A stretch of 64,000 nt of DNA from assembly GCA_902506565.1 (NCBI GenBank), contig LR732703.1:3640256-3704255 (forward strand), read 5' to 3'. The translations under genes were made by a program, and so were the position numbers. The DNA is from Burkholderiales bacterium 8X (GTDB taxonomy: Bacteria > Pseudomonadota > Gammaproteobacteria > Burkholderiales > Burkholderiaceae_C). Under the pieces are notes generated by a model. That model saw nothing but the letters and a program-made list of their open reading frames with translations, was not told where the DNA came from and did no database searches. Every line of letters begins with the position of its first letter. The first letter of the stretch is position 1. Positions 27,280 through 38,641 of the stretch are shown piece by piece.

Positions 27280-30151
27280 CGGCCAGCAAGACCAATCCGA
27301 CCGCACCAACCCTTGTTTCACGCTTTTCGGCGCGGTTCCAGCGCACGCGAGCCGCTGGGTCTCGGTTGCGGACTGGTGTCGAACGACGATCGATACCTTT
27401 CACAAGCACAAGGTCAGCAACGTCGATGTCCACTCGTTCTGCGTCGAACTCACGCGCCTCAAGGTCAAGGACCTGACAACAGAGCCATACGACAAGCTCC
27501 TCGACTTTCAAGACCTGGGTGAGCTGCTGCCTTACGTGGGGCAGGCGCTCCGGGAGCTTTATCTCTTCGGCGAGCCCAACTACAAGGGACAGATCGACGT
27601 GCTGCTGGATATCGCGGTACTCGGTTCGCACAAGCTCAACCTGGGATTCCTCTATGACGGGGGCGTCCGATTCCTGTGCTACGGCACGGGCCTGACGCCC
27701 GCCGACCTGTACCGGCGCATCGTCCGGATGCGGCTTGCTCACCTGAACGCGACCGCCTGCGGGCGGATCCAGTCACATCATCGCGAACGCCTGTACCACT
27801 TCCTCGCGATGCTGTCGCTGGCCGATGACACGATGTCGGTTGCAGACCTGCATCAGCAGGCGACCACGCGGGAAACCCAACGCGATGCGGCTTCGATCCT
27901 GGCTTTTCTCGATGAGCAGAAAGGCACCCTGCCCTGGTGGCAGACCCGGATGCGGCTGCTCGAAGTGGCGTTCAAGGCCGATGAGAAAGAACTTCGAAGG
28001 CTGCTCAAGGACTTCGCAAAGCTCCCCACGCTGAGCGACAAGGAGCGAGTTCTTCTCAAAGCCGCTCTTCAGAGTCGCGCCGACGTCGGCTCGGCCGTCA
28101 ACCAGACCGAGTTCGAGATCATGACGTCCCGCATCGATGCCTTCGCCCAAGGCATGCACGAGCATTCGACAGCGGTGACGGGTGCGGCCATCTACCTGTT
28201 TCTCAGGCAAGACGGCTACAGCGGCAAGCGGCAGAAGCTTGTTCTGGACTGGGCTGTCACCGCGAACAAGTCGCTCTCGAACAACGAGCAACTCCTCGAC
28301 GACTTCCTGCCCGTCAGGCAGCCTGCGCTCAACAAGGTGGGGCAAATCGCACTCGATCGCGGCCGAACCTTCCGCTGGATCACCGGATTCGCTCGCGGCA
28401 CGGCAGTCCAGGGAGCCGGGCGAGCCCTGGCCGTGCTGGGGGGAATGTTCTTGACGGTCTCGTACCTTCCGGAGGAGCTGCTGACGACCTGTGCAGCCCT
28501 TGCAGGCGCGGAGGCCACGTTTCGGCTGGGCGCCTTCCTCTACTCGCGCGTGACCGATTGGCGCACCGCTTCCGGTCGGGAAAAGAATCACCGCGCCATC
28601 TCGCTCTTTCAGCTGCGCGCGAGCGAATTCATGGCCTTGTCGGTCCCGGCGCTCGCATACGCCGTCTCTCATTTCGTTCCGGCGCCCGATCTGCCGCGCA
28701 ACGAGGAACTCGTCGAGAAGCATGGATCCCTGCTGAACTACTTCATGTTGCTGGTGGCCTCGCAAACCTTCGCGCGCGTCACGAGGCAAGTGTTCCAGAG
28801 CGCGACGCAAAGCAACTTCACGCGTTCCTACAGCATCACCTACAAGAATGGTGCGTCGCTCACGGATGAAGATCGAGAGTTCGTCAACTTCGTTCGCGAC
28901 CTGCTCTACGTCATCTCGACCGCAGTCACGCTCGGGGCCGTCGTCTTCGCCGACCCGGACCCATGGACCGGTGCCGGCCTTTCCGCCGCGAACGAAGGCC
29001 TCGACGAAATCTGGCCCGACGTCGCTTGCGTGCTGGCGGCCCGTTGGCGAAACGGCTGGCCCGGCGCCTACCAGGGCAGCAATGCAGAACTGAGGCTGGT
29101 CAAGAACTTCTCACCGGTCATGCTCGACAACCCGAAACAGCTGATCGAGCACATCGGCACGCAGGCTGCGGCCAGGATCACGCACAACGGCCTGCCCGAC
29201 CTGCTAGCGGTCGCCGGCGACCTGGCCAGGATCCACGATCAAACGGGGTTGTTCACCGCTCTCAAGGTGCTGTCCATCGTCTTCTACGGCATCTACGGCG
29301 CTCGGCGCGGATCGATGCTGGCCTATCTTCGCGACCCGAAGAACGCGGTGCCGACCGGCTTGATCGGCTACCTGCTGCGCTTCTTCAAGGTGCTGGATGC
29401 CAAGGGCCGGGCTCAGCGTCGGCCGGCGCTCGAGTCCGAGGTTTGCTCGATGCAATATCTCGCCTTCGAGCATCGCTATGGCGACCCCAAGGCGCTCTGG
29501 AACTGGCAGGACTGCATCCACTTCGAGCTGGCGGACGGCGAGGTGTTCCATACCTTTCCATCGATCGACGGAGTCTTCCACATCGCCGAACCCAACTTCG
29601 TCAAGAGCGCTGCGTTCAACATGCTGGCACTCGCCGTCAACCCCGATCTGCAATGCATCGAACCCATGCGTCACGACGATCTGGACTTCGACGAACTGCT
29701 CGAGGGATACGACCATTGGTTCGACGACCAACCCTCGCTCAAGCCATTGCAGACGCCGCTGGTCGCGGTCCGCCTGGATTGGGATGGGGCCACCCTGACC
29801 GCCGACTCCGACGATCGACACGGCGACGCCTACGCCTGCATCTGCTTCGACTGGAAAGACGCGACAGACGCGCTTTTCATCGTCTGCGGCGATGACCACG
29901 GCCTGATCCTCAGCTCGCGGACAGACGACCTCATCGCGCTCATCAAGAGTGCAGATTGGCGGGAGGCTGCGGAACGCTTCTTCAAGCAGATCAAGCTCCC
30001 GGCTCAGACGCAAGTCTCGGCCGTGAGCACCGCGCTCGCTCCGGACCAAGCGCTGGACGAGTCGCCCGTCAAGGACTTTGCCAGGGCTCTCAGCCGCCCC
30101 ATCCTGAAGGACCTCAGCCCGATCGAGTGGGATCTGCCGGAGAAGCCCTGA
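27266..30151 (+). CDS. 961-residue protein of unknown family, probable client of the upstream chaperone
   Basis: 961 residues from ATG 27266, which follows a strong AGAGGAGG site; 35 further upstream codons overlap the chaperone gene and are unlikely. Residues of about 1-370 are largely helical and charged. Around 380-430 is a hydrophobic pair (ALAVLGGMFLTVSYL, LAGAEATFRLGAFLY), then moderately hydrophobic segments near 455, 490, 545 (DLLYVISTAVTLGAVVFA) and 665. The last 300 residues look soluble, with DDLDFDELLEGYDHWFDD and ALFIVCGDDHGLILSS. There is no signal peptide and no enzyme motif I can name. It overlaps the CesT-like gene by 14 bp. Size, hydrophobic mid-part and pairing suggest a secreted effector or translocator-like protein. 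Confidence 0.7.
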   Translation: MDETDGQQDQSDRTNPCFTLFGAVPAHASRWVSVADWCRTTIDTFHKHKVSNVDVHSFCVELTRLKVKDLTTEPYDKLLDFQDLGELLPYVGQALRELYLFGEPNYKGQIDVLLDIAVLGSHKLNLGFLYDGGVRFLCYGTGLTPADLYRRIVRMRLAHLNATACGRIQSHHRERLYHFLAMLSLADDTMSVADLHQQATTRETQRDAASILAFLDEQKGTLPWWQTRMRLLEVAFKADEKELRRLLKDFAKLPTLSDKERVLLKAALQSRADVGSAVNQTEFEIMTSRIDAFAQGMHEHSTAVTGAAIYLFLRQDGYSGKRQKLVLDWAVTANKSLSNNEQLLDDFLPVRQPALNKVGQIALDRGRTFRWITGFARGTAVQGAGRALAVLGGMFLTVSYLPEELLTTCAALAGAEATFRLGAFLYSRVTDWRTASGREKNHRAISLFQLRASEFMALSVPALAYAVSHFVPAPDLPRNEELVEKHGSLLNYFMLLVASQTFARVTRQVFQSATQSNFTRSYSITYKNGASLTDEDREFVNFVRDLLYVISTAVTLGAVVFADPDPWTGAGLSAANEGLDEIWPDVACVLAARWRNGWPGAYQGSNAELRLVKNFSPVMLDNPKQLIEHIGTQAAARITHNGLPDLLAVAGDLARIHDQTGLFTALKVLSIVFYGIYGARRGSMLAYLRDPKNAVPTGLIGYLLRFFKVLDAKGRAQRRPALESEVCSMQYLAFEHRYGDPKALWNWQDCIHFELADGEVFHTFPSIDGVFHIAEPNFVKSAAFNMLALAVNPDLQCIEPMRHDDLDFDELLEGYDHWFDDQPSLKPLQTPLVAVRLDWDGATLTADSDDRHGDAYACICFDWKDATDALFIVCGDDHGLILSSRTDDLIALIKSADWREAAERFFKQIKLPAQTQVSAVSTALAPDQALDESPVKDFARALSRPILKDLSPIEWDLPEKP

Positions 30152-30161
30152 GGCTGCGCTG

Positions 30162-31133
30162 CTACTGCGGCTTCGCCAACCCGAGCTTCTCGATCAAGGC
30201 CTTCTCCTTGGCGTAGGTCGTTTGCGCGAACTTGCCGTAGTCGGCCGTGCTCATGTAGTTCGGCAGCATGTCGTAGCGCCCGAGCGCTGCGACATAGCTC
30301 GGCTCTTCCATGGCTTGCTTGAAAGCGTCGTGCAGTTTCTTGACGACCTCCGGCGGCGTGCCCTTGGGTGCGCCGATGCCGAAGGGCGAGTTCTGCACGA
30401 TGTCGAGGCCCAGTTCCTTGAGCGTGGGTGCGTCCGGGAACTTTGCCAGGCGCTTGTCGCCCCAGGTGTTGAGCACGCGCAGCTTGCCGGCCTCGACCTG
30501 CGGCGCGAAGCCGGTGCTGTCAGCGGCCGCCATCAGCTGGCCGCTCAGCACGGCCAGCATCAGGTCTGCGCTGCCCTTGTAGGGTACGTGTTGCAGCTCG
30601 ATGCCGGACTGCTGGGCGATGAGTTCGGTGGTGAGATGCGGGCTGGTGAGCGTGCCGGTCGAGCCGTAGGTCAGCTTGCCGGGGTTGGCCTTGGCGTAGG
30701 CGACGAAGTCCTTCCAGGTCTTGAGCGGGCTGTCGGTCGGGACCACGATGCCGAAGGCGTAGCCGGTCACGTTGATGACGTAGCTGATGTCCTTGACCGG
30801 ATCCCAGTTGATCTTGGTGGTGTAAGGCAGGCGGAACACGCCGAGCGGGATCTGGCCGATGGTGTAGCCGTCCGGCTGGGCGGCCTGGAGCGTCTGCGCG
30901 GGCAGGCTGCCGCCGGCACCGGGCTTGTTCTCGACCACCACCGGCTGCCCGAGGATCTTCGAAGCGTTCTCGGCCAGCTGCCGCATCGTGATGTCGGTCG
31001 GACCACCAGCCGGGAAGGCGATGACCAGCTTGACCGGCTTGGCCGGGAACGTGGACTGCGCTTGTACCGCGACGGTGGCGAGGCTGGCTGCGGCCGCGAT
31101 GGCGGCCAGGATCAGGGGACGGCGAGTGAACAT
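30162..31133 (-). CDS. Bug-family periplasmic solute receptor
   Basis: 323 residues from ATG 31133. A signal peptide (LILAAIAAAASLATVAVQAQ) precedes FPAKPVKLVIAFPAGGPTDITM; GAGGSLPAQTLQAAQPDGYT and QHVPYKGSADLMLAVLSGQ are further family motifs. Residue choices differ from the two receptors at 2-5 kb, so the ligand is likely different. It stands alone between the 961-residue gene (convergent) and the amidohydrolase at 31350. No regulator or permease is adjacent. Confidence 0.92.
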   Translation of the reverse strand: MFTRRPLILAAIAAAASLATVAVQAQSTFPAKPVKLVIAFPAGGPTDITMRQLAENASKILGQPVVVENKPGAGGSLPAQTLQAAQPDGYTIGQIPLGVFRLPYTTKINWDPVKDISYVINVTGYAFGIVVPTDSPLKTWKDFVAYAKANPGKLTYGSTGTLTSPHLTTELIAQQSGIELQHVPYKGSADLMLAVLSGQLMAAADSTGFAPQVEAGKLRVLNTWGDKRLAKFPDAPTLKELGLDIVQNSPFGIGAPKGTPPEVVKKLHDAFKQAMEEPSYVAALGRYDMLPNYMSTADYGKFAQTTYAKEKALIEKLGLAKPQ

Positions 31134-31349
31134 GATGGTTGCGCTTTCGTAGGCGTCGTTGGGTTGACTGTCTCGATTGGGCCGTCGGCTGGCCGGTGCT
31201 TCAATCGGTGAAGTCCCGGGGCGCTGTCGCCAAGGTGTCGCTGCTCATCCAGCGGGCTCGGCCGGCTCCTGCAGGATGCAGAGCCTGCCACGCCGGACGG
31301 CGGTCTGCCAGGCAAGCACCTGCGACCGGCGCGGCCATTCGGCGCTGGC

Positions 31350-32393
31350 TCAGGCGCCCAGGAAGCCTGCGAGCACGTTGACCGCGTTGACGCCGATCTC
31401 GGCGACGGCGTAGCCGCCCTCGAAGACGAACACCGTCGGCAAGCCGGCGCCGCGAATGTCCTCGCCGATGCGCAGGTAGTCGTCGCTTCGCAACCCGAAG
31501 CCCGCGACCGGATCGCCTTCGAAAGTATCCACGCCGAGCGACACCACCAGAGCCTCGGCCTTCGTGCGAGCGATGCCGCCGATCGCCTCGTAGAGCGCTT
31601 GCCGCCAGGTCTCGAAGCCGGTCCCGCGCGGAAGCGGCAGGTTGTGATTGAAGCCTCGTCCCTCGCCTTCTCCCCGCTCGTCGGCATGTCCCAGGTAGTA
31701 GGGATAGTCATGCCGCGGATCGCCATGCAGGCTGGCCACGTGCACGTCGGGCCGTTCGTAGAAGATCGCCTGCGTCCCGTTGCCGTGGTGGTAGTCGATG
31801 TCGAGCACCGCCACCCGTGCCGCGCCGGCATCCCGCAGGCACTGGGCCGCCACCGCGGCGTTGTTGATGAAGCAATAGCCACCGAAGAAGTCGAAGCCTG
31901 CATGGTGCCCCGGCGGCCGGGTGAGCGCGAAGGCCGGACCGCGACCGGCGGCGACATGGCGTGCGGCGCTGAAGGCACAGGCAGCGCCATGCCGGGCGGC
32001 ATCCCAGCTGCCGCTCGTGAGCGGCGTTCCCGCGTCGAAGGCGAAGAGCCCCAGCCGGGCCGGAAAGCTCGCCGGCAGCAGGTCGCTGCGCATGCCGCGC
32101 GTCGGCCAGTACGAAGGCAGCGCATCCTGCTGCGCGTGAGCCGGGTCGAGCGCCACCCATTCATCCCACGCGTGCGCCAGAAAGTCGAGGTAACGCGGCG
32201 CATGCACCTTGGCGAGCAAGACTTCGTCGAAGTCGCCGTCCGGCGGAACGATCGGTCCGAGCGCGCGGCGAAGCAGCTCGGCATACACATGATCGACCCG
32301 GTCCGGCAACTCGAAGCACGGCACCAGCCGGCCCCGGAACATTTCGAAGCGCCCCTGGTGCAGCGCGTGGCGGTCGTTGAAGTAGGTCTGCAT
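31350..32393 (-). CDS. histone-deacetylase-fold amidohydrolase, acetylpolyamine amidohydrolase-like
   Basis: 347 residues from ATG 32393, close to the 340-345 of characterised acetylpolyamine amidohydrolases. The zinc site and catalytic histidines are visible: TRPPGHHAGFDFFGGYCFINNAA, VLDIDYHHGNGTQAIFY, SLHGDPRHDYPYYLGHADE and SLGVDTFEGDP. VFEGGYAVAEIGVNAVNVL closes the fold. It would remove acetyl groups from polyamines or similar short amides in the cytoplasm. It begins 14 bp after the tandem uvrA gene, without a clear ribosome site, so it may depend on that transcript. Confidence 0.85.
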   Translation of the reverse strand: MQTYFNDRHALHQGRFEMFRGRLVPCFELPDRVDHVYAELLRRALGPIVPPDGDFDEVLLAKVHAPRYLDFLAHAWDEWVALDPAHAQQDALPSYWPTRGMRSDLLPASFPARLGLFAFDAGTPLTSGSWDAARHGAACAFSAARHVAAGRGPAFALTRPPGHHAGFDFFGGYCFINNAAVAAQCLRDAGAARVAVLDIDYHHGNGTQAIFYERPDVHVASLHGDPRHDYPYYLGHADERGEGEGRGFNHNLPLPRGTGFETWRQALYEAIGGIARTKAEALVVSLGVDTFEGDPVAGFGLRSDDYLRIGEDIRGAGLPTVFVFEGGYAVAEIGVNAVNVLAGFLGA

Positions 32394-32407
32394 CAAAGCG
32401 GCCGCCG

Positions 32408-35400
32408 TCAACGCGCCAGCACGTGCGCGAGCGCGATGCCGGTATGGGTGTTGAGCCGAACCACTTCCTCGGGCGCGGCCGCCGCCACCACCCGCCCGCC
32501 GCCGTTGCCACCCTCGGGACCGAGGTCGACCAGCCAATCGGCTTCGGCGATCACGTCCAGGTCGTGCTCGATGACGATCACGCTGTGGCCGCCGTTGACC
32601 AGCCGATGCAGCACGTGGATCAGCTTCTCGACATCGGCCATGTGCAGGCCGACGGTCGGCTCGTCCAGCACGTAGAGCGTGTGCGGCGGCTTCTGTCCGC
32701 GGCGGGTGATGTCGTCCCGCACCTTGCTGAGCTCGGTCACCAGCTTGATGCGCTGCGCCTCGCCGCCGGATAGCGTCGGCGAAGGCTGCCCGAGCGTCAG
32801 GTAGCCGAGGCCCACGTCCTTGAGCAGCTGCAACGGATGCGCGATGTTCGGCATCGAGGCGAAGAACTCGACCGCCTCGTCCACTTCCATCTGCAGCACC
32901 TCGCCGATGCTCTTGCCGCGCCAGCTCACGGCCAGCGTCTCGGGGTTGAAGCGAGCGCCGTGGCACACCTCGCACGGCACCTTGACGTCCGGGAGGAAGC
33001 TCATCTCGATGGTGCGCACGCCGGCGCCATCGCAGCCGGGGCAGCGGCCTTCGCCGGTGTTGAAGCTGAAGCGCGCCGGGCCGTAGCCGCGCGCCTTGGC
33101 CTCGAGCGTGTCCGCGAAGAGCTTCCGGATGGTGTCCCAGAAGCCGATGTAGGTCGCCGGGCAACTCCGCGGCGTCTTGCCGATGGGCGTCTGGTCGACC
33201 TCCAGCACCCGGTCGATCGCCTGGTAGCCGCTCACGCCGCTGCAGCCGACCCAGGCCGGCCGCTTGCCGGCAGCGTCGGCATCGCGCCCAGCCTTGGTCA
33301 TGCGCTGCACCACCACCGCATGCACGTTGGCGAGCAGCACGTCGCGCGCCAGGGTCGACTTGCCCGAACCGCTCACGCCGGTGACCGCGACCAGCCGGTT
33401 GAGCGGCAGCGACACGGTCACGTCCTGCAGGTTGTGCAGGTCCGCGCCATGGACCGTGAGCCATTGCAGGCCGCCCGGCTGCTCGATGACCGGCTCGGCC
33501 GGCCGCTTCGGCCGCTTGCCGGCAGCCGCCTGCGGATCGACCCGCTTCTTGGCGGCAGCCGCTTCGCTTGCCGGTGCGGTGTCCTGCACCGGCGACTGCA
33601 GTTCGGACAACAGCACCGGCCGCCGTGCCTCGATCGGATGCCGCATCGCATCGCGCAGGTAGCGGCCGGTCTGCGAGTCGGCGGCCTGCTCGATGTCGGC
33701 TACCGCGCCGGCGGCGACCAGCCGGCCGCCGCGCTTGCCGGCGCTCGGCCCGATATCGATGATGTGGTCGGCGCGGCGAATGGTGTCTTCGTCATGCTCG
33801 ACCACCACCAGCGTGTTGCCCTTGTCGCCGAGCTTGTGCAGCGCGTCCAGCAGGATGCGGTTGTCGCGTGCGTGCAGCCCGATGGTGGGCTCGTCCAGCA
33901 CGTAGCAGACGCCTTGCAGGTTGCTGCCGAGCTGGGCAGCGAGCCGGATGCGCTGCGCCTCGCCGCCGGACAAGGTCGGCGCGCCGCGGTCGAGCGTCAG
34001 GTAGCCCAGCCCGACCTCCTCGAGGAACTCGAGCCGGCTGCGAATCTCCGGCACCAGGTCGCGGGCGATGTCGGCCTGCCGGCCGGTCAAGGCGATGTGC
34101 TCGAACCATTGGCGCACCTCGGTCACGCTCATGCGGGCCAGCTGGGTGATGTTGATGCCGCCCTCGCCCCAGGTCGCGCCGGCGGGAGGTAGCGGCAGCA
34201 GGTCGGTCTCGGCAACGGCGCCGACGACTTGCGCCGATGGCGAGCCGCCGCCATCGAGATCGCCCGTTGCCGCGACCGGCGATGCCGCCACGGCCAGCGA
34301 GCCAGGCAGGCCGGGCGCGCGTGCCCTGCCCGAGAACATCACGGCGCGCGCGACCGCGTTCAGACGGGTGCCTTCGCAGACCGGGCAGGCCGCATCGGTC
34401 ACGTCCTCGGCCTCGGGCTCGGCGAAGGTCTGCTCGCGCCCGCGGTTGTCCGCATCGAGCACCGAGTCGTCGAACACCTTGCGCTGGTCCTTGGTCAGCT
34501 TGACGCCGGTGCCCACGCATTCGGTACACCAGCCGTGCTTGCTGTTGTACGAGAACAGCCGCGGATCGAGTTCTGCATAGCTGGTGCTGCAGATCGGGCA
34601 GGCACGCAGCGTCGAGAACACTTGCGTGCGGCCGATGCCGGCGGCCGGCGCACCGGCCATCATCGCGCCGCGCAATCCGTCGAGCTCGCTCATCACATGC
34701 ACCACGCCCTTGCCGTGCTCCAGCGCGCGTGCGAGCGCCTCGCGCAGCGGGGCTTCGTTCGACGGCAGCACGTCCAGGCTCGCCACCGGCAGCTCGATGC
34801 TGTGCTCCTTGAACCGATCTAGCCGTGGAAAGCCGGTGGTGGGCAGGAATTCGCCATCGACCCGCAGGTGGGTGAAGCCGCGCGGCCGTGCCCAATCGGC
34901 AAGCTCGGTGTAGACGCCCTTGCGGTTGCTGACCAGCGGCGCCAGGAGCCCGATGTGCTGTCCCTTGAAGTTCCTGAGCAGCTGCGCGGCGATGCTGTCC
35001 GGCGTTTGCGGCTGCACCGGTGCACCATCGTGGATGCAATGCTGGATGCCGAGCTTCACGTAGAGCAGGCGCAGGAAGTGCCAGACCTCGGTGGTCGTGC
35101 CGACCGTGCTCTTGCGGCCACCACGCGAGAGCCGCTGCTCGATGGCCACCGTCGGCGGAATGCCGTACACCGCATCCACCTCCGGCCGGCCGGCCGGCTG
35201 CACGATGCTGCGCGCGTAGGCATTGAGCGATTCGAGATAGCGCCGCTGGCCTTCGTTGAAGAGGATGTCGAAGGCGAGCGTCGACTTGCCCGAGCCGCTG
35301 ACGCCGGTCACCACGCTGAACTTGCCGCGAGGGATGTCGACCGACAGGTTCTTCAGGTTGTGCTCGCGCGCATTCACGATCTGGATCGCCTCGCTGCCTG

Positions 35401-38400
35401 CGCCCGGCTGGCTGCGACCGGCGTAAGAGCGCGCCGCGCGCTCGGCCACCTTGTAGCCGGCCGCGCCGACCGCCAGGTCGTAGTCGACCAGCGCTGCGCC
35501 GGTGAGCGAGGCCGGGTTCTCGCGCACCTCTTCGGGCGTGCCGACCGCCACCACCCGACCGCCCGCCTCGCCGCCTTCGGGTCCGAGGTCGATCAACCAG
35601 TCGCTGGCCCGGATCACGTCCAGGTTGTGCTCGATGACCACCAGCGAATGACCCGCGTCGAGCAGCTTGCGCAGCGCACGCATCAGCCGCGCGATGTCGT
35701 CGAAATGAAGGCCCGTGGTCGGTTCGTCGAACAGGAACAGCGTGCCCTTGCGCGCCAGCGACTGCTTGCTGCCGCTCGCGTTCTTGAGCGACTCGGCAAG
35801 GAAGCCGGCGAGCTTCAGCCGCTGCGCTTCGCCGCCGCTCAACGTGGGCACCGGCTGCCCCAGCTTCACGTAGTCGAGACCGACATCGACGATCGGCTGC
35901 AGCACGCGCAGCACCTCGCGGTCGGCGGCGAAGATGGCGATGGCCTCGGCCACGGTGAGATCGAGCACGTCGGCCACGTTCAGCAGGCGGGTCGACGGCC
36001 GCTGCGGCGCGGGTGCCTGCGGCGCTCGTGGCGCGCCGTTGTCTCCGAGCTCGCTTTCGACATCGCCTGTCTCGGCCGAGGCCTGGCCCACCGACGGCGT
36101 CGCCCGGACCGGCAGCGGCCGCTCGATCGCCACTTCGAGGATCTCCGGCCGATAGCGCTTGCCGTCGCAATCCGGACAGCGCAGGTAAACGTCCGACAGG
36201 AACTGCATCTCGACATGTTCGAAGCCGGAGCCGCCGCAGGTCGGGCAGCGCCCATCGCCGCTGTTGAAGCTGAACTTGGATGCGGTGTAGCCCCGCTGCC
36301 TGGCCAGCGTCGCGGTCGCGAAGATCTCGCGGATCGCATCCCAGGCGCCGACATAGCTGGCCGGGTTGGAGCGCGCCGTCTTGCCGATCGGCGACTGGTC
36401 GACGAACACCACCTCGCTCAACTGCTCGGCGCCGAGCAAGCGGTCGTGCGCGCCCGGCGTCTCGGTCGCCTTGCCGAAGTGCCGCATCAACGCCGGCGCC
36501 AGCACGTCCTGGATCAGCGTCGACTTGCCCGAGCCGCTGACGCCGGTCACCGTGACCAGTCGACCGAGCGGGAACTCGACCGAGACGTTCTGCAGGTTGT
36601 GCTCGCGCACGCCTTCGAGGATCAGGCGCGGCGTGCTGTCGGTGACCGCGCGACGAAAGCCCATGCCGATCTGCTTGCGGCCACCGAGATAGTTGCCGGT
36701 CAGGGTGTCGGCATGGCGCAGCGCATCGGTGCTGCCGTCGAACACGATGCGGCCGCCGCGCGCGCCCGGGCCCGGCCCCATGTCGATGACGCGATCCGCG
36801 GCCAGCATCACGGCCGGATCGTGCTCGACCACCACCAGCGTGTTGCCCGCATCGCGCAGTCGCAGCATCGCCTCGGTGATGCGGTTCATGTCGCGCGGAT
36901 GCAGCCCGATGCTCGGCTCGTCGAGCACGAAAAGCGTGTTGACCAGCGAAGTGCCGAGCGCGGTGGTCAGGTTGATGCGCTGCACCTCGCCGCCGCTCAG
37001 CGTGCGGCTCTGCCGGTCGAGCGTCAGGTAGCCGATGCCGACATCGTGCAGGTAGCGAAGCCGCGTGGTGATCTCTTCGAACAGCAGCTTGAGCGCCTGC
37101 GCTTCGCCATGCCGGGCTCCCTCGCCCTCGCCTGCCTTGGGGATCTCGGAAGCGGAGCGCTGGTCCAGCAACGGCGCGGCCACCAATCTATCGAAGAAGC
37201 GACGAAGCCGCTCGATCGGCAACATCATGAGATCGTGCAGGCACAGGCCCGGCAGATCTTCGAGCTGCTCGCGCGACCATTTCACGCCCGCCGGCATGAA
37301 GCGTTTGGCAGGCGGCAGCACCGCGTCGGCATCGGCCTTGCTGCCGAGCCGCCAAAGCAGCGGCTCGAGCTTGAGGCGGGCACCGGCGCAGACCGGGCAA
37401 GGCGTGTAGCTGCGGTACTTGGACAGCAGCACGCGGATGTGCATCTTGTAGGCCTTGCTCTCCAGGTAGCCGAAGAAGCGGTTCACGCCGTACCACTGCT
37501 GGTTCCACTTGCCGTTCCAGTTGGGCGAGCCGTCGATCACCCAGGCTTTCTGCTCGGGGGTCAGCTTGTACCAGGGGGTGTCGCGTGGAACGCCGGCGGC
37601 CTCGGCATGGCGCATCAGGTCGTCCTGCGCTTCCTTCCAGGCGGGGGTCTGGATGGTCTTGATCGCGCCCGCGCGCAGCGTGAGCTTGTCGTTCGGGATC
37701 ACGAGGCCGAGGTCGACGCCGATCACCCGGCCGAAACCGCGACAGGTGTCGCACGCGCCGACCGCGGAGTTGAAAGAGAACATCGACGGAATCGGGTCCG
37801 CATAGCGGATGTCGCTCTCGGGGCAGTGCAGACCGGTCGAGAACTTCCAGATCTCCGGCTCGGATCGGGTGCTCGGCACGGCCGCGACCATCGAATCGGC
37901 ATCGCCTGCTTTCGCAGACACGGTGGACGCCTCGGGCAGCGCGTAGACCGTCAAGCGTCCGGCGCCACGCTTCAAGGCGGTTTCGATCGCCTCGACCACC
38001 CGGATACGCTCCGCAGCCTGCATGCGAAAGCGATCGGCCACCACGTCGAGGATCTTGCGCGGCCCGGTCGGCCGCGAGACCTCGCGCTCGGCTTGCACCC
38101 GCGTGAATCCGCTCGCGGAAAGCCACTGCGTGACCTCCTCCGCCGTGGTGGAGGCAGGCAGCTCGACCGGGAAGGTCAACACCACGCGGGGATCGTTCGA
38201 TGCGGCGGCGCGGGCGGCCAGTTCGGCATAGATGCTGTCGGGCGAATCGTGCCGCACCGGCAGCGCGGTCTCGCGGTCGAACAGCTCGGCAGCACGCGCG
38301 AACAGCAGCTTGAGGTGATCGTTCAGTTCCGTCATCGTGCCGACCGTCGAGCGCGAGGACCGCACCGGGTTGGTCTGGTCGATGGCGATCGCGGGTGGCA

Positions 38401-38641
38401 CGCCCTCCACCTTGTCGACCGCGGGCTTGTCCATGCGATCCAGGAACTGGCGGGCGTAGGCAGAAAAGGTTTCGACGTAGCGCCGCTGGCCTTCGGCGTA
38501 CAAGGTATCGAACACGAGGCTCGACTTGCCCGAACCGCTGGGCCCGGTGACCACCGTCATCTCGCCGGTGCGGATGTCGAGATCGAGATTCTGGAGATTG
38601 TGCTGACGTGCACCACGGATACGGATCGAGCCCTGAGTCAT
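32408..38641 (-). CDS. tandem (double-length) UvrA-family excision ABC ATPase
   Basis: About 2,077 residues from ATG 38641 ([20 protein letters not shown]), chosen for an AAGG site 6 bp upstream; ATG 38668 is possible. Ordinary UvrA has about 940. Four Walker A loops are visible: GPSGSGKSS (near 38540) and three GVSGSGKST (near 36535, 35300, 33375). Four LSGGE signatures also appear (near 36990, 35840, 33970, 32770). Zinc-finger cysteine pairs occur in both halves ([28 protein letters not shown]). It is thus two whole UvrA units in one chain, a covalent equivalent of the UvrA dimer. No uvrB or uvrC lies nearby. Whether this is the main UvrA or a paralogue cannot be decided here. Confidence 0.93.
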   Translation of the reverse strand: MTQGSIRIRGARQHNLQNLDLDIRTGEMTVVTGPSGSGKSSLVFDTLYAEGQRRYVETFSAYARQFLDRMDKPAVDKVEGVPPAIAIDQTNPVRSSRSTVGTMTELNDHLKLLFARAAELFDRETALPVRHDSPDSIYAELAARAAASNDPRVVLTFPVELPASTTAEEVTQWLSASGFTRVQAEREVSRPTGPRKILDVVADRFRMQAAERIRVVEAIETALKRGAGRLTVYALPEASTVSAKAGDADSMVAAVPSTRSEPEIWKFSTGLHCPESDIRYADPIPSMFSFNSAVGACDTCRGFGRVIGVDLGLVIPNDKLTLRAGAIKTIQTPAWKEAQDDLMRHAEAAGVPRDTPWYKLTPEQKAWVIDGSPNWNGKWNQQWYGVNRFFGYLESKAYKMHIRVLLSKYRSYTPCPVCAGARLKLEPLLWRLGSKADADAVLPPAKRFMPAGVKWSREQLEDLPGLCLHDLMMLPIERLRRFFDRLVAAPLLDQRSASEIPKAGEGEGARHGEAQALKLLFEEITTRLRYLHDVGIGYLTLDRQSRTLSGGEVQRINLTTALGTSLVNTLFVLDEPSIGLHPRDMNRITEAMLRLRDAGNTLVVVEHDPAVMLAADRVIDMGPGPGARGGRIVFDGSTDALRHADTLTGNYLGGRKQIGMGFRRAVTDSTPRLILEGVREHNLQNVSVEFPLGRLVTVTGVSGSGKSTLIQDVLAPALMRHFGKATETPGAHDRLLGAEQLSEVVFVDQSPIGKTARSNPASYVGAWDAIREIFATATLARQRGYTASKFSFNSGDGRCPTCGGSGFEHVEMQFLSDVYLRCPDCDGKRYRPEILEVAIERPLPVRATPSVGQASAETGDVESELGDNGAPRAPQAPAPQRPSTRLLNVADVLDLTVAEAIAIFAADREVLRVLQPIVDVGLDYVKLGQPVPTLSGGEAQRLKLAGFLAESLKNASGSKQSLARKGTLFLFDEPTTGLHFDDIARLMRALRKLLDAGHSLVVIEHNLDVIRASDWLIDLGPEGGEAGGRVVAVGTPEEVRENPASLTGAALVDYDLAVGAAGYKVAERAARSYAGRSQPGAGSEAIQIVNAREHNLKNLSVDIPRGKFSVVTGVSGSGKSTLAFDILFNEGQRRYLESLNAYARSIVQPAGRPEVDAVYGIPPTVAIEQRLSRGGRKSTVGTTTEVWHFLRLLYVKLGIQHCIHDGAPVQPQTPDSIAAQLLRNFKGQHIGLLAPLVSNRKGVYTELADWARPRGFTHLRVDGEFLPTTGFPRLDRFKEHSIELPVASLDVLPSNEAPLREALARALEHGKGVVHVMSELDGLRGAMMAGAPAAGIGRTQVFSTLRACPICSTSYAELDPRLFSYNSKHGWCTECVGTGVKLTKDQRKVFDDSVLDADNRGREQTFAEPEAEDVTDAACPVCEGTRLNAVARAVMFSGRARAPGLPGSLAVAASPVAATGDLDGGGSPSAQVVGAVAETDLLPLPPAGATWGEGGINITQLARMSVTEVRQWFEHIALTGRQADIARDLVPEIRSRLEFLEEVGLGYLTLDRGAPTLSGGEAQRIRLAAQLGSNLQGVCYVLDEPTIGLHARDNRILLDALHKLGDKGNTLVVVEHDEDTIRRADHIIDIGPSAGKRGGRLVAAGAVADIEQAADSQTGRYLRDAMRHPIEARRPVLLSELQSPVQDTAPASEAAAAKKRVDPQAAAGKRPKRPAEPVIEQPGGLQWLTVHGADLHNLQDVTVSLPLNRLVAVTGVSGSGKSTLARDVLLANVHAVVVQRMTKAGRDADAAGKRPAWVGCSGVSGYQAIDRVLEVDQTPIGKTPRSCPATYIGFWDTIRKLFADTLEAKARGYGPARFSFNTGEGRCPGCDGAGVRTIEMSFLPDVKVPCEVCHGARFNPETLAVSWRGKSIGEVLQMEVDEAVEFFASMPNIAHPLQLLKDVGLGYLTLGQPSPTLSGGEAQRIKLVTELSKVRDDITRRGQKPPHTLYVLDEPTVGLHMADVEKLIHVLHRLVNGGHSVIVIEHDLDVIAEADWLVDLGPEGGNGGGRVVAAAAPEEVVRLNTHTGIALAHVLAR

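Noticed and set aside
33792..36170. 792-codon minus-strand frame within the tandem uvrA
   Set aside because: It is another frame of the same strand with an Arg/Ala/Gly-rich product; the uvrA frame carries all ABC motifs.
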